A DNA stretch of 36,807 bases from an uncultured Balneolaceae bacterium. Lineage in GTDB: Bacteria; Bacteroidota; Rhodothermia; Balneolales; Balneolaceae. The DNA is taken from NCBI GenBank assembly GCA_913057825.1, contig CAJXOW010000034.1:1-36807 (forward strand), written 5' to 3'. The notes under the pieces were generated by a model. That model was not told the origin of the DNA. It ran no database searches and was given only the letters and a program-made list of their open reading frames with translations. Numbering within the stretch: the stretch's first letter is position 1; every line of letters starts with the position of its first letter. This document shows, in pieces, positions 8,262 to 17,210 of the stretch. The position numbers and the translations under genes were made by a program.

Positions 8262-11200
8262 AAGCTCTCGCTTATCCCGAAGAGGAATCTCGCCTTGAAC
8301 TCATCATGTCCATTGTTCAGGTCGTGCATGTAGAAAGGGACCCGTAGACTGAGTTGCATTTTTTGCAGGAATTTGCTCTGAGCGGTCCAGCGGCGCAGGG
8401 CGTCCAGCTCGGAAATATCATATGTCATACCGGTGCCCACACTTGCCAGCAGAGATTTGTTTTGATCATCAGCAATAACGGGCATATCTCCCAGGAAGAC
8501 GCCCTCCCATGCTTTTCCGGTACCGGCAAAGAGTTCAAGGGTCAGAGGAGCACCTCGCAGGGGAGTCCAGGAGTTCCAGATAGTAGCTGACCAGTAATTG
8601 TTCCAGTTTTCGGGATTTTGCAGGTCGGGGCTTCCGATACCCGGGAGACCGTATCCGATTAGTCCGTTCCCGCCATTTGCAACCAGATTCAGGTCCTGGC
8701 GGGCTGTTTCCTGTCCCACCATGTTAAAGAAACTGGTGTACGTTTCGTTATTCCAGAGTTGGACGGTGGTGGGCTCGGAGAGGTTCCAGCGGAATTGCCT
8801 GGGCAATTGTTGCGTGCCGAGGCCAAAGGAAAGACCGACGCGGGTTGAAAAATCGCTTGACCAATTATGCGTCTTGTTGCCGGTAAATTCGGTAAAGGAA
8901 GCAGAAAACAGGTCGCGATGCGTGGCGGCTACCGATCGAACCTGGAAGCCATTGCTTGATGCATTGCCATGGGTGTAGCGTACATCAAATCCAAAGACAT
9001 CCCCGCTTTCCCAATTTCCAACAAACTGCGGTTCCATCCGGTTGGCTGTCTTGGAATGATGAAAGGCTCGTAGGGAGATCCTGCGGTTTTTCTCTTCAAG
9101 GATACCAAAATGTCCCAGTCGTTTCTCCAGTTCCACATACTCCTCAAATACACCGTAATAACGACGCATCGAAGCTTCCAGGTAGGTCTCTTTTCCGAAC
9201 TGGTCCAGTTTTTTTCGATAGTTAATATTGTAGTCGACATCCGTTTGATCGGCCCCGTAGTCATCCAGGGGACCGCTTGTCAGAAAGAAGTCGAGCGCCA
9301 ACGCACGGTCGCCAAACAGGTAGGAGCCGGAAGACGAAAATCCAATCCGCATTCCCGCTTCCTGGCCGTACCATAGCGCAGGTCGGGCCGAAACTTCGTA
9401 TTCATCCCAGCCGGGACGGACCGGCTTCAGCCAGTGGACATCGAGGGGGAACTTGTTTTTGTTGTTTAGACGATTAACATCTGCCAGGTGCATGCTTGGA
9501 TCCAGCGTAATCTCCTTGATGTCCGATTTTCCAGCAAGATCGACACTGAATTGATAGCGGGGATGGGTCCACGCCCAATCTTCATGATTCACGCGTTTCC
9601 CGTACTCCTGCTGGGGCGGTTTTCGCTCTCGCATGATACCCAGGGGGATGTAGTGCAGTTCTTTGCTTCCATCCTCGTATTCCACTTGAACATCTATGGG
9701 CATGGTTGCTTCCGAGTGGCGGCGTAAAGTGATGTCGAGTTGATCGTCTGTACGGGAGACCTCCTCGATCGCATAGTCAATTTCATCGGTAGAGTGCAAC
9801 CAGTAATTAAAATACCAGTCGAGCTGCATCCCGGATTTTTGTTCGGCCACTCGTTTGAAATCCTGAGGCGTCGGATGCTTGAACTTCCACTGGTCGTAGT
9901 AGGCCCGGATCGTCTCGGAGAAGGTTTCATCTCCAATGATATAGGAAAGCTGCTCAAGAAAAGCGGATCCCTTGGAATAGGATGAAACGCCATAGGCGTA
10001 ATTGGTACGGAATCGGTCGGCATGGGTGATGGAGGGTTCTTCCAGATCATAATATTTGATTTGCAGATAACTCAGGTAGTGTCCCCGTATCGCATCACGA
10101 GAGCCTCCCATGAGTTTTTGCATGGCCTTGCTGGAATAGTGGGTGGTGAATCCCTCATCCATGAAGGGATAACGACTTTCGTTGGTGGCCAGAACGCCAT
10201 AGAACCAGCTGTGAGCAAGTTCATGGGCCATAACACCGACCAGGCTGCCTTTTGAGCGGTGACCGGTGATCAGGGTGCTCATCGGGTATTCCATTCCTCC
10301 GTCACCGCCCTGCAGCACTGTATATTGTTTATAGGGATAAGTGCCGATATGCTTGTTGAAATATTGAATGGCTTCAACGGTTTTTTCACCGAGGATGTCC
10401 CAGTGCTTGGTTTGCGGGCGATCAACGTAAAGCAAGTGGACGGTCGGACCTCCATTGGGTACTTTGTAGGTATCATGCGTATAGTTTTCATCGGCCGCCC
10501 AGGCAAAGTCATGCACATTGGGAGCATAAAAATGCCAGGTCAGCTTCCCGGTGTCGGGACGATCGAGGGGTTGATCCGAATCAGCATATCCATGCCCTAC
10601 TTCCTGTGGGTTTTGCAGGTATCCCGTTCCGCCAACGGTATAAGCTGAGTCGAGGGTGATTGATACGTTGAAATCGCCCCATACTCCGATGAACTCCCGT
10701 TGTACATAGGGATGGGTTTCCCATCCTTCATGGGTGTATTCGGCAATTTTGGGGTACCACTGGGTCATTGAAAAATCGATGCCTTCCATGTTATCTCGGC
10801 CGGAACGACGTACCTGGAGCGGGATCTGGCTGTCAAACTTCATGCGGAACGTGGCTTGCCCGCCCGGTGGAATTGGACTGGCAAGATCGGCTTCAAGAAC
10901 GGTATTTTGAATATGATATTCGATCTTTTGACCGTTTTGCGTCAGTTTGTTGATATGGTGATATCCCTGTTCGGCCTCGGACAAATGCAGGATCCGGGAC
11001 CCGATGCGTGAGTCGGGATCATGCAACAGGCGGGATCGTTTATCCATCATGCTGTTGGGTTGGAAGGCATTAAAATAAAGATGGTAATAGATACGGTGAA
11101 GCGTGTCCGGGGAATTGTTGGTGTAGACTACTTTTTGGCTGCCCTTCATCTCATGGGTTTCCACATCCAGCTCAATATCCATATCATAGGAAGCGCGCTG

Positions 11201-11305
11201 CTGCCAATAGCCGGATTCCTGGGCATGCAGAGGGATTGCTGTTAGGATGTAAAACGAAATAGTAAATGAAAGTACACCAGCAAAAAGTAAACCTTTACGT
11301 AGCAT
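8258..11305 (-). CDS. Secreted M1-family metallopeptidase with C-terminal beta-rich domain
   Basis: 1015 residues from ATG 11305. The first 28 residues form a signal peptide (MLRKGLLFAGVLSF..., cleavage after LHA before QES). A frame opening 13 codons earlier at TTG 11344 is possible but has no better ribosome site. The peptidase part (about residues 35-590) shows the exopeptidase-type motif GGMEYP (336-341), the zinc site HELAH (H361, E362, H365) and the third ligand E384 in DEGFTTH. M1 enzymes are aminopeptidases. The remaining 380 residues are rich in alternating aromatic/polar segments and end RFLFGISESF; a terminal phenylalanine after such a strand resembles an outer-membrane beta-barrel signal, suggesting an anchored enzyme. 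This is longer than classical M1 enzymes (about 850-900). Single gene on the minus strand. Confidence 0.92.
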   Translation of the reverse strand: MLRKGLLFAGVLSFTISFYILTAIPLHAQESGYWQQRASYDMDIELDVETHEMKGSQKVVYTNNSPDTLHRIYYHLYFNAFQPNSMMDKRSRLLHDPDSRIGSRILHLSEAEQGYHHINKLTQNGQKIEYHIQNTVLEADLASPIPPGGQATFRMKFDSQIPLQVRRSGRDNMEGIDFSMTQWYPKIAEYTHEGWETHPYVQREFIGVWGDFNVSITLDSAYTVGGTGYLQNPQEVGHGYADSDQPLDRPDTGKLTWHFYAPNVHDFAWAADENYTHDTYKVPNGGPTVHLLYVDRPQTKHWDILGEKTVEAIQYFNKHIGTYPYKQYTVLQGGDGGMEYPMSTLITGHRSKGSLVGVMAHELAHSWFYGVLATNESRYPFMDEGFTTHYSSKAMQKLMGGSRDAIRGHYLSYLQIKYYDLEEPSITHADRFRTNYAYGVSSYSKGSAFLEQLSYIIGDETFSETIRAYYDQWKFKHPTPQDFKRVAEQKSGMQLDWYFNYWLHSTDEIDYAIEEVSRTDDQLDITLRRHSEATMPIDVQVEYEDGSKELHYIPLGIMRERKPPQQEYGKRVNHEDWAWTHPRYQFSVDLAGKSDIKEITLDPSMHLADVNRLNNKNKFPLDVHWLKPVRPGWDEYEVSARPALWYGQEAGMRIGFSSSGSYLFGDRALALDFFLTSGPLDDYGADQTDVDYNINYRKKLDQFGKETYLEASMRRYYGVFEEYVELEKRLGHFGILEEKNRRISLRAFHHSKTANRMEPQFVGNWESGDVFGFDVRYTHGNASSNGFQVRSVAATHRDLFSASFTEFTGNKTHNWSSDFSTRVGLSFGLGTQQLPRQFRWNLSEPTTVQLWNNETYTSFFNMVGQETARQDLNLVANGGNGLIGYGLPGIGSPDLQNPENWNNYWSATIWNSWTPLRGAPLTLELFAGTGKAWEGVFLGDMPVIADDQNKSLLASVGTGMTYDISELDALRRWTAQSKFLQKMQLSLRVPFYMHDLNNGHDEFKARFLFGISESF

Positions 11306-11391
11306 GAGTGGATTAAGGATTCGTTGAATGAAAGTTTTGGACAAACTTATAACGCAGGCGGGATAGAGTAAAGCCCGTTATGGATAATATT

Positions 11392-11549
11392 GAGATTTTG
11401 AAAACAGGGCGGCGGTTCCGAAGCATTAAAATTTTCTGGGTATAAGCCTGAAATAACTGTTAAAGTTTGTAGGGCAATCAGGTGTTAGCTGCCAATAAAC
11501 GAAGAAAAGTTTCCGAGCAAGGAACCGCCGCCCGGTTTATCAAAAATCG
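11392..11549. repeat. MITE-like palindromic element, copy B
   Basis: About 158 bp between the M1 peptidase promoter region and the end of recR. The left end reads gagattttgaaaacagggcggcggttcc (split: gagattttgaaaac, agggcggcggttcc) and the right end is its inverted counterpart ggaaccgccgcccggtttat. Interior landmarks are gaagcattaaaattttctgg on the left and cgaagaaaagtttccgagc on the right; both recur, inverted, in copy C. It ends two bases before the recR stop codon. It has no coding capacity. Confidence 0.85.
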
Positions 11550-11550
11550 A

Positions 11551-12156
11551 TTAGAACGAGTTACGGCTGCTGAAGGCGCGACTAAGCGTAGCTTCGTCGA
11601 TATATTCAAGTTCGGTTCCCATTGGAATACCGTAAGCAATGCGGGTTACATCAATCTCATGATGCTTGAGTAATTTGTTGATATAATAGGAGGTGGCTTC
11701 GCCCTCTGAATCAGGATTCAGAGCGAGAATAATTTCATTAACCTCTTCCTCCTCGTCATGCACCCGATCCATTAACTCCTTGATGCGAATGTCGTCCGGA
11801 CCGATGTTATCGAGCGGCGAGATAGTGCCGCCGAGCACGTGATAGCGCCCGTTGAATTCGCCGGTTTTTTCGATGGTGTACACATCTTTGGGATCCTCTA
11901 CCACGCAAATAATCCCGGTGTGACGTTTGACGCTGCTGCAAATGGAGCAAGGATTCTGGTCAGAAATATTATGGCAGATCGAGCAATGATCCACCGACTC
12001 CTTCAGGTCGATCAAGGCCTGGGCCAGTTTAAAGACATAGTCATCGCTTTGTTTTAGCAGGTGCATAGCGATGCGCTGGGCCGATTTACGACCGGTACCC
12101 GGCAGCTTGGTAAGCTGTTCGATAGCTCGTTCCAGTATTTCGGAAGTTACCTGCAA
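11551..12156 (-). CDS. recR: Recombination mediator protein RecR
   Basis: 201 residues, normal RecR length. RecR acts with RecF/RecO to load RecA on gapped DNA. The N-terminal helix-hairpin-helix is visible (KLPGTGRKSAQRIAMHLL; the family usually has LPGIG), followed by the four-cysteine zinc finger C58, C61, C70, C73 (CSICHNISDQNPCSIC), then a Toprim domain (GIICVVEDPKDVYTIEKTGE). The start is TTG at 12156; no in-frame ATG fits, since the next methionine (residue 31) would remove the conserved N-terminus. It follows ybaB by 18 bp in the classic dnaX-ybaB-recR order. Its 3' end abuts a MITE-like element. Confidence 0.95.
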   Translation of the reverse strand: MQVTSEILERAIEQLTKLPGTGRKSAQRIAMHLLKQSDDYVFKLAQALIDLKESVDHCSICHNISDQNPCSICSSVKRHTGIICVVEDPKDVYTIEKTGEFNGRYHVLGGTISPLDNIGPDDIRIKELMDRVHDEEEEVNEIILALNPDSEGEATSYYINKLLKHHEIDVTRIAYGIPMGTELEYIDEATLSRAFSSRNSF

Positions 12157-12174
12157 AATAGATATAGGATGCGG

Positions 12175-12531
12175 TTAAAAGCCCAGGTTGCTGAGATCCA
12201 TGCCGGGAATATTTCCGCCGCCGGGAAGCATATCCTTATACGCTTCCTGCATTTTTTCTTTACTGGCTTCTTCCGCTTTTTCCAGGGCTTTGTTAACACC
12301 GGCAACGATGAGGTCTTCAAGCATTTCCTGGTCTTCCGGATCGATGACCTCCTTGTCTAACTCAATGTTGACAATCTCCCGGTTGCCGTTGGCTTTGACT
12401 TTCACCATGCCGCCGCCTGCTTCCGCTTCAACCTCGACATTTTTGAGGTTGTCTTGTATCTCTTTCATCTTGTTCTGCATTTCGGAAAGCTTGCCGAACA
12501 TATCGGCCATGTTCTGATTTTGATTACTCAT
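12175..12531 (-). CDS. ybaB: YbaB/EbfC family nucleoid-associated protein
   Basis: 118 residues. Small DNA-binding dimer of the YbaB/EbfC family. The family pattern is present: an N-terminal helix (MADMFGKLSEMQNKMKEIQD), the segment GGGMVKVKANGNREIVNIEL, then the acidic helix VIDPEDQEMLEDLIVAGVNKAL. It ends with a Gly/Met-rich tail (GGGNIPGMDLSNLGF). ATG at 12531. It lies between dnaX and recR, the conserved arrangement in many bacteria, 65 bp after dnaX and 18 bp before recR. Confidence 0.95.
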   Translation of the reverse strand: MSNQNQNMADMFGKLSEMQNKMKEIQDNLKNVEVEAEAGGGMVKVKANGNREIVNIELDKEVIDPEDQEMLEDLIVAGVNKALEKAEEASKEKMQEAYKDMLPGGGNIPGMDLSNLGF

Positions 12532-12596
12532 AAATTGATAGCTTTTGGGTTGATCATAAAGAGTTCATGGATCGAACGGCTGGAATATGGAAAAGG

Positions 12597-14498
12597 TCAA
12601 TATTCCAGTTCTGCTCCAAACATTTCGACGATCGTTTTTATCTTTGGATCCTTGTTTTGAAGGTCCTTAAATCGTTCATAAGGACTTTTGGAGCGTTCTT
12701 CTGATGATTCGCTGTTGACCACTTTTGAGTCTATCTGCAAACCGGTGCCTACAAATTGGCTGAATCCGCGAGTGACCTTCCTTCGATGTTCACGAATCAA
12801 TTTTTGAGCGAATGAATTCTCGCACCGTAATATAACGGTTCGGTTGCTAAGATCCACAGGTTCCATCCGCTCCAGCTGAAGGAAAAGCATCTGTGAGACT
12901 TCATCTTCGAATTGTTTAACGAATTTGTTCCACGATTCTTTTAAATCCGCCACATTTAGTTGTTCGGGCTTTTGCTGTTTCTCTTCATCGGGTCTGGCGG
13001 TTGGCTGATGTTTCTTTTCGGGCGGTTTATGATCCAGTTGACTTTGATATTTGTTGAGCGAGGAGTTGCCGAAGAAGTCGTGATTTTTGTACCGATTTTC
13101 CTGTTCCCTCGTTTTTTGGTCGGCAGTAGAATCTGCTGATGCATTAGGTGCTCCGTTGGAGTCAGCGTCTGCTTGGGTAGATGGATCGGCCGGTGACGAC
13201 GGGGCGGTCGGTTCTGAAGGCTCCTTTTGCATGTTTTTTGCCGTGGTCGAACCGGAGGTGCCGTTGGATGCGCCTTGCTCTTCTACCGAATGCCCGGACG
13301 AACGGTCCGACGAGGACCCGGTGGTTACCCGTTCGGATTGTTGGGAGGAGGAGGTGGTTTGGTCGGATCCGTTTGAGGAACTATAGTTTTTTTTTAATTC
13401 CTCGAGCCCGCTAATGAGATTTTGCAGCGTTCGACTTCGCTGCATGTGGATAAGTTTAAGAATGGCCACTTCAAACTGGATGCGTGGCTGCTGGGCCTCT
13501 TTTACGTTGTGTTGTGCTTCGCTGGCGATGTGCAGCATGCGCATCAAGTCATTTCGGCTGAAGACTTCCGCTTTGCTGCGGTAGCGCTTTTTGGTGTTCT
13601 CGGAGGCTTCGACAAGGTAAAGCTGTTCGGAGTTCTTGGCAACGTAAAGGTTTCTCAGGTGCTCCAACAGTTCGGTCAAAAATTCCTGGATGTCATATCC
13701 TTCCCGCAGCACTTCATTAACGAGGTCCAGACCACGGTTGGCATCATGAACTTCAACGGCGTCGGTCAGGTCGAACAGGCGATCGGTACTGACCACGTTA
13801 AGAGCCCGTAAAAGTTCTTCGTGCTGAATAGTATCACCGCAGAACGAAATGGCCTGGTCCATCAATCCCAGGGCGTCCCGGAGGGCCCCATCCGCCTTTT
13901 TGGCAATGACGTGCAGAGATTCATCGTCAATCTCAATATTTTCACGGTCCGATATAGTCCGCAGCCGATCTACGATTTCGTCAACCTTGAGTCTTTTGAA
14001 ATCAAAACGTTGTACCCGGGAGAGAATGGTGGGCAGCACCTTGTTGGGCTCGGTTGTAGCGAAGATAAATATTACATGATCAGGGGGCTCTTCCAGCGTT
14101 TTCAGAAAAGCGTTGAAAGCCGACTTGCTGAGCATGTGAACTTCATCAATGATATATATCTTGTATCGGCCGTTTTGAGGTGGTACGCGAACTCGTTCCC
14201 GTAATTCCCGGATGTCTTCGACGCTGTTGTTAGAGGCTGCGTCGATTTCAATAACATTCAGGGTTTGATTCAGAGCCTCTCCATCCACGTTTTCACCTAT
14301 TTGGTTGACTTCGCGGGCCAGCACGCGAGCCATCGTGGTTTTGCCGACCCCCCGCGGGCCGCTGAACATGTAGGCATGGGAAAGGCGGTTTTGCTGAAGA
14401 GCATTTTTGAGCGTACTGCTCACATGCCGCTGCGATACAATCTCGTCAAATGACTGAGGTCGATACTTTCGTGTTAGTGCCCGGTACTGATCGCTCAT
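12597..14498 (-). CDS. dnaX: DNA polymerase III subunit gamma/tau
   Basis: 633 residues. Clamp-loader ATPase of the replicative polymerase. Opens with the DnaX signature YRALTRKYRPQSFDEIVSQ. Walker A is GPRGVGKT (47-54), Walker B IIDEVHML (117-124), and sensor 1 lies in FIFATTEP. The zinc module that normally follows Walker A (a C-x8-C-x2-C-x2-C pattern) is missing: residues 62-80 contain no cysteine. The SRC motif reads LSRVQRFDF, with valine for cysteine. Residues about 375-510 form a long Ser/Thr/Glu-rich low-complexity linker before the tau-like C-terminal region. First gene of dnaX-ybaB-recR. ATG at 14498. Confidence 0.96.
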   Translation of the reverse strand: MSDQYRALTRKYRPQSFDEIVSQRHVSSTLKNALQQNRLSHAYMFSGPRGVGKTTMARVLAREVNQIGENVDGEALNQTLNVIEIDAASNNSVEDIRELRERVRVPPQNGRYKIYIIDEVHMLSKSAFNAFLKTLEEPPDHVIFIFATTEPNKVLPTILSRVQRFDFKRLKVDEIVDRLRTISDRENIEIDDESLHVIAKKADGALRDALGLMDQAISFCGDTIQHEELLRALNVVSTDRLFDLTDAVEVHDANRGLDLVNEVLREGYDIQEFLTELLEHLRNLYVAKNSEQLYLVEASENTKKRYRSKAEVFSRNDLMRMLHIASEAQHNVKEAQQPRIQFEVAILKLIHMQRSRTLQNLISGLEELKKNYSSSNGSDQTTSSSQQSERVTTGSSSDRSSGHSVEEQGASNGTSGSTTAKNMQKEPSEPTAPSSPADPSTQADADSNGAPNASADSTADQKTREQENRYKNHDFFGNSSLNKYQSQLDHKPPEKKHQPTARPDEEKQQKPEQLNVADLKESWNKFVKQFEDEVSQMLFLQLERMEPVDLSNRTVILRCENSFAQKLIREHRRKVTRGFSQFVGTGLQIDSKVVNSESSEERSKSPYERFKDLQNKDPKIKTIVEMFGAELEY

Positions 14499-14623
14499 AC
14501 TACAGTGCGTTGGGTTGGAAAATCTTAAGTTGTCCTGAATACATTATAATAATATAAAAAATGCGTGAGAATATTGATTTACAATTGGTATAATTTCCAT
14601 CGGCTGCGAGTGTTGCTACGATA

Positions 14624-15958
14624 TCATCCCCGCATGATTTCTTCAACTTCCTCGATCTCCTTGGGGACATCAGTCATGTTTTCATATCCCTCTTCGGTCA
14701 CGATAATGTTATCCTCGATGCGCACGCCTCCGAACTCAAACATCTCCCTGAGTTTGCTTTCGTTTAAATGGGAAGCCTTGTCCTCATTTTCAAAAGCCGG
14801 TTCAAGCAGGGCGGGGACGATATAACAACCGGGTTCAACGGTCAGGACCATATTGGGTTCGAGGGTCCTGCGAACACGCAGGTATTTGAGCCCGGGCCGA
14901 TCTATGCGTTCAACCCCTTTCGGGTATCCCCCTACATCATGGGTGTCGAGTCCGAGAAAATGCCCCAGTCCGTGAGGATAAAACAGGGCAAAGATGTCTT
15001 TTTCCATCAGTTCATCAACTTCTCCATACACCAGGTCAAGATCTTTTAGTCCCTGCATGATTACACGGGCCGATTGCAGGTGGAGATCTTCCATTTTGAC
15101 CCCGGCTTTCGTGCTGTTTAGCACTTCTTTTTGGGCATTGAGAACGGCCTGGTATATACCGGCCTGGAGATCCGAATAGCTGCCATCTGCCGGGAACGTA
15201 CGCGTGAAGTCTGACGAGTATCCATTATATTCATAGCCGGCATCGATCAGAAACAGATCGTCTTTATCGATGCGGTCGGTGCAGTCTACATAGTGAAGGA
15301 CAGCACTGTTTTTCCCGCTGGCGTGTATGCCGTTATATGCTTCATGCAACAAGCCGTGCCTGCGGTTATGGTAGTCGAATACCGCTTTGACTTCATATTC
15401 ATACTGGCCGGGTTCCACCGACTTCATGACTGCCCGGTGGGCTATGCTGTTAATACGTGAAGCTTCGCGCAGTTGGTCAAGTTCCCAGTCGGTTTTCAGG
15501 GAGCGGCAATAGGTAATGGCATCGGGCAAAGCCTCGGTGTCAAACTCGGCATCATTATACAACTCTTCCAGGAACTCAACATGCTCTTCGTTGAGACAGT
15601 AGATGGTTTTCGGATCGAATTCTTTAAGTACCGAAGGCAGTTCGCTATCGTAGTGCAGGTGATCGGGATCGTACTCGTTTTGATAAGTCTGCTGCGATTT
15701 TATGAATCCATGCCACACAGCGTACTGATCATCCCGTTTTGGGGCAAATAGATGGTATTCCTCCCGCTGCAGGTCCAAAAGCATATGAAAATCCGGTTCG
15801 TTTACTCCGGACAGATACCAAAAATTGGATTCCTGGCGAAATGGAAACTCAAAGTCGGTGTCGTACCGATACATGATTTCGCCCCCTTTTAGGTAAACGA
15901 GGCTGTCTTGTCCGTCTTCAAATAGCGAATAAAGTTTTTTGCGGTGTAAGTCGTGCAT
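14624..15958 (-). CDS. M24B metallopeptidase (Xaa-Pro aminopeptidase/prolidase)
   Basis: 444 residues. Cleaves peptides at Xaa-Pro bonds using two metal ions. The N-terminal aminopeptidase-P domain (residues 1-150) precedes the pita-bread catalytic domain. All five metal ligands can be placed: D239 and D250 (LIDAGYEYNGYSSDFTRTF), H333 (GLGHFLGLDTHD), E375 (TVEPGCY) and E415 (VRIEDNI). The layout resembles the PepP/PEPD branch, and whether it prefers polypeptides or Xaa-Pro dipeptides is not decidable here. No signal peptide, so cytoplasmic. It lies 22 bp after the HsdR-N-like gene, suggesting co-transcription, and 125 bp before dnaX. Confidence 0.93.
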   Translation of the reverse strand: MHDLHRKKLYSLFEDGQDSLVYLKGGEIMYRYDTDFEFPFRQESNFWYLSGVNEPDFHMLLDLQREEYHLFAPKRDDQYAVWHGFIKSQQTYQNEYDPDHLHYDSELPSVLKEFDPKTIYCLNEEHVEFLEELYNDAEFDTEALPDAITYCRSLKTDWELDQLREASRINSIAHRAVMKSVEPGQYEYEVKAVFDYHNRRHGLLHEAYNGIHASGKNSAVLHYVDCTDRIDKDDLFLIDAGYEYNGYSSDFTRTFPADGSYSDLQAGIYQAVLNAQKEVLNSTKAGVKMEDLHLQSARVIMQGLKDLDLVYGEVDELMEKDIFALFYPHGLGHFLGLDTHDVGGYPKGVERIDRPGLKYLRVRRTLEPNMVLTVEPGCYIVPALLEPAFENEDKASHLNESKLREMFEFGGVRIEDNIIVTEEGYENMTDVPKEIEEVEEIMRG

Positions 15959-15980
15959 AGCTAATAAAAATGGTCGTTAA

Positions 15981-16934
15981 TTATGAATGATTTTCGATCG
16001 ACTCAAACCAGTGATAGAGCCGGTCGGGCAATTGTTTAAAGGTCTCTTGCGTCATTTCCCGGGCTTGCAGCGATAATTGACGCTGCGCATCAAATGAATG
16101 TATATGACCCGTTGTGTAAACATGCATATTCTTTTCAATGCGATCAAAAAGCAAGTTAAAATTTATATCGATGAACCCAATATTTTCTTTTTCTCGATTA
16201 ATCACGCAGCTTAAATGCGAATCCTGATCCCGGGAGGCCATAAAAGCCAGGGCTATTCGAACGCGAGGCGAGTCCTGAACCTGTTGCACATGGTAGTAGT
16301 GATCCAGCAGCAGATGGTCGGGGTGTTGGCTAAATGATAAGAAAGTCACGGAGGGTTCCTGTTTTTCCGCTTCGATCCAGTACAAATTGAGCAGCCGGCC
16401 AAGAGTTTGTCGAAGTTCATCAGGGGATCTGCTTCCGATAAATCCGCGATCCACCCAGTATGCGGCAGTTTTAGTGCGAGATGTTTCAATGCGATAGGGA
16501 GCGGGGGGGGCTTCAAGAGCTTGAACCTGATCCGACGAAACATCAAACCACCGGTCGGTGTGACCATTGCTCAAAAGAATCAGGGGAGCCCCGATTTCCC
16601 GGTTGTAGCGGGCAATTTGGGTGGCGGCCTCTTCGGACAGGGGGACTTGCTCGGATTTGCACTCAACCAGCAATGAGGGATTAAACGATTTGTCGTAGCA
16701 GAGGATATCAGATCGCCGAACGGTTTCTGCCCGGGACAGTTGGACCGGCGTTTCGGTCGAGATACGGGATTTGGGACAGATCGATTCGTGGATAAAACAA
16801 TTCAACAGCCGTTGGCGTACGCGTTCTTCGGGTCGAACTTTCAATGTTTTACTATGAATCGGATCCCATAGTTTCTTCTGTTCATCCCGGTAAACCAAGT
16901 AAGGATAATGAAATCGAGCCAGACTGTTCATCAT
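15981..16934 (-). CDS. HsdR-N-like PD-(D/E)XK nuclease-domain protein
   Basis: 317 residues. The N-terminal part (about 30-150) matches the type I restriction HsdR N-terminal nuclease fold: RPEERVRQRLLN (34-45), then the catalytic set D76 (RRSDILCYD), E91 and K93 (LLVECKSE), and the motif Q106-x3-Y110-N (QIARYN). There is no helicase domain and no HsdS/HsdM genes nearby, so it is not a type I restriction system. Bacteroidota commonly carry short stand-alone proteins of this kind. Here about 170 further residues follow with no family I recognise, rich in aromatic and His residues (SFSQHPDHLLLDHYYHVQQV). The nuclease role is inferred from the motif. First of a likely two-gene unit with the M24 peptidase. 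Confidence 0.85.
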   Translation of the reverse strand: MMNSLARFHYPYLVYRDEQKKLWDPIHSKTLKVRPEERVRQRLLNCFIHESICPKSRISTETPVQLSRAETVRRSDILCYDKSFNPSLLVECKSEQVPLSEEAATQIARYNREIGAPLILLSNGHTDRWFDVSSDQVQALEAPPAPYRIETSRTKTAAYWVDRGFIGSRSPDELRQTLGRLLNLYWIEAEKQEPSVTFLSFSQHPDHLLLDHYYHVQQVQDSPRVRIALAFMASRDQDSHLSCVINREKENIGFIDINFNLLFDRIEKNMHVYTTGHIHSFDAQRQLSLQAREMTQETFKQLPDRLYHWFESIENHS

Positions 16935-17001
16935 TATGTGCCAATTTTAGCATTTTCGGACCTGATACAGCCATAGGCTCCGCGGCTGCGGGGTAATTAA
17001 T

Positions 17002-17181
17002 AATTTAAGATTTACGATTTAAAATTATGGACGTCAATAGATGGCAGTTTGGTTTTGCCGGCAACGGTTTTGATGGAGGGGAGTGGCAATACCATTGAAC
17101 TAAGGTTTACCGCCGTTGCTCTTTAGAGGTATTGCGCCTGGAAAAGCGCGTCCAATAATTTTAAATCTTAAATCTTAAATT
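17002..17181. repeat. Heptamer-bounded inverted-repeat element (unit GATTTAA)
   Basis: 180 bp. The left end (17002-17033) reads aatttaagatttacg then atttaaaattatggacg; the right end (17149-17181) is its reverse complement with one indel and one mismatch, cgtccaataatttt followed by aaatcttaaatcttaaatt. Both ends contain three tandem 7-bp units (GATTTAA and variants). A small GC hairpin (16978-16993, ctccgc/gcgggg) lies eight bases outside the left end. The interior has further pairing (ggcaatacc at 17083 region with ggtattgcg near 17130). It sits between yidC and the HsdR-N gene and is non-coding. Confidence 0.8.
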
Positions 17182-17210
17182 TCCAATACTTGAGAAACAG
17201 ACGATGCGGG

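Noticed and set aside
15981..16934. Type I restriction-modification locus
   Set aside because: Only an HsdR-N-like nuclease domain is present; no helicase part, HsdM or HsdS.
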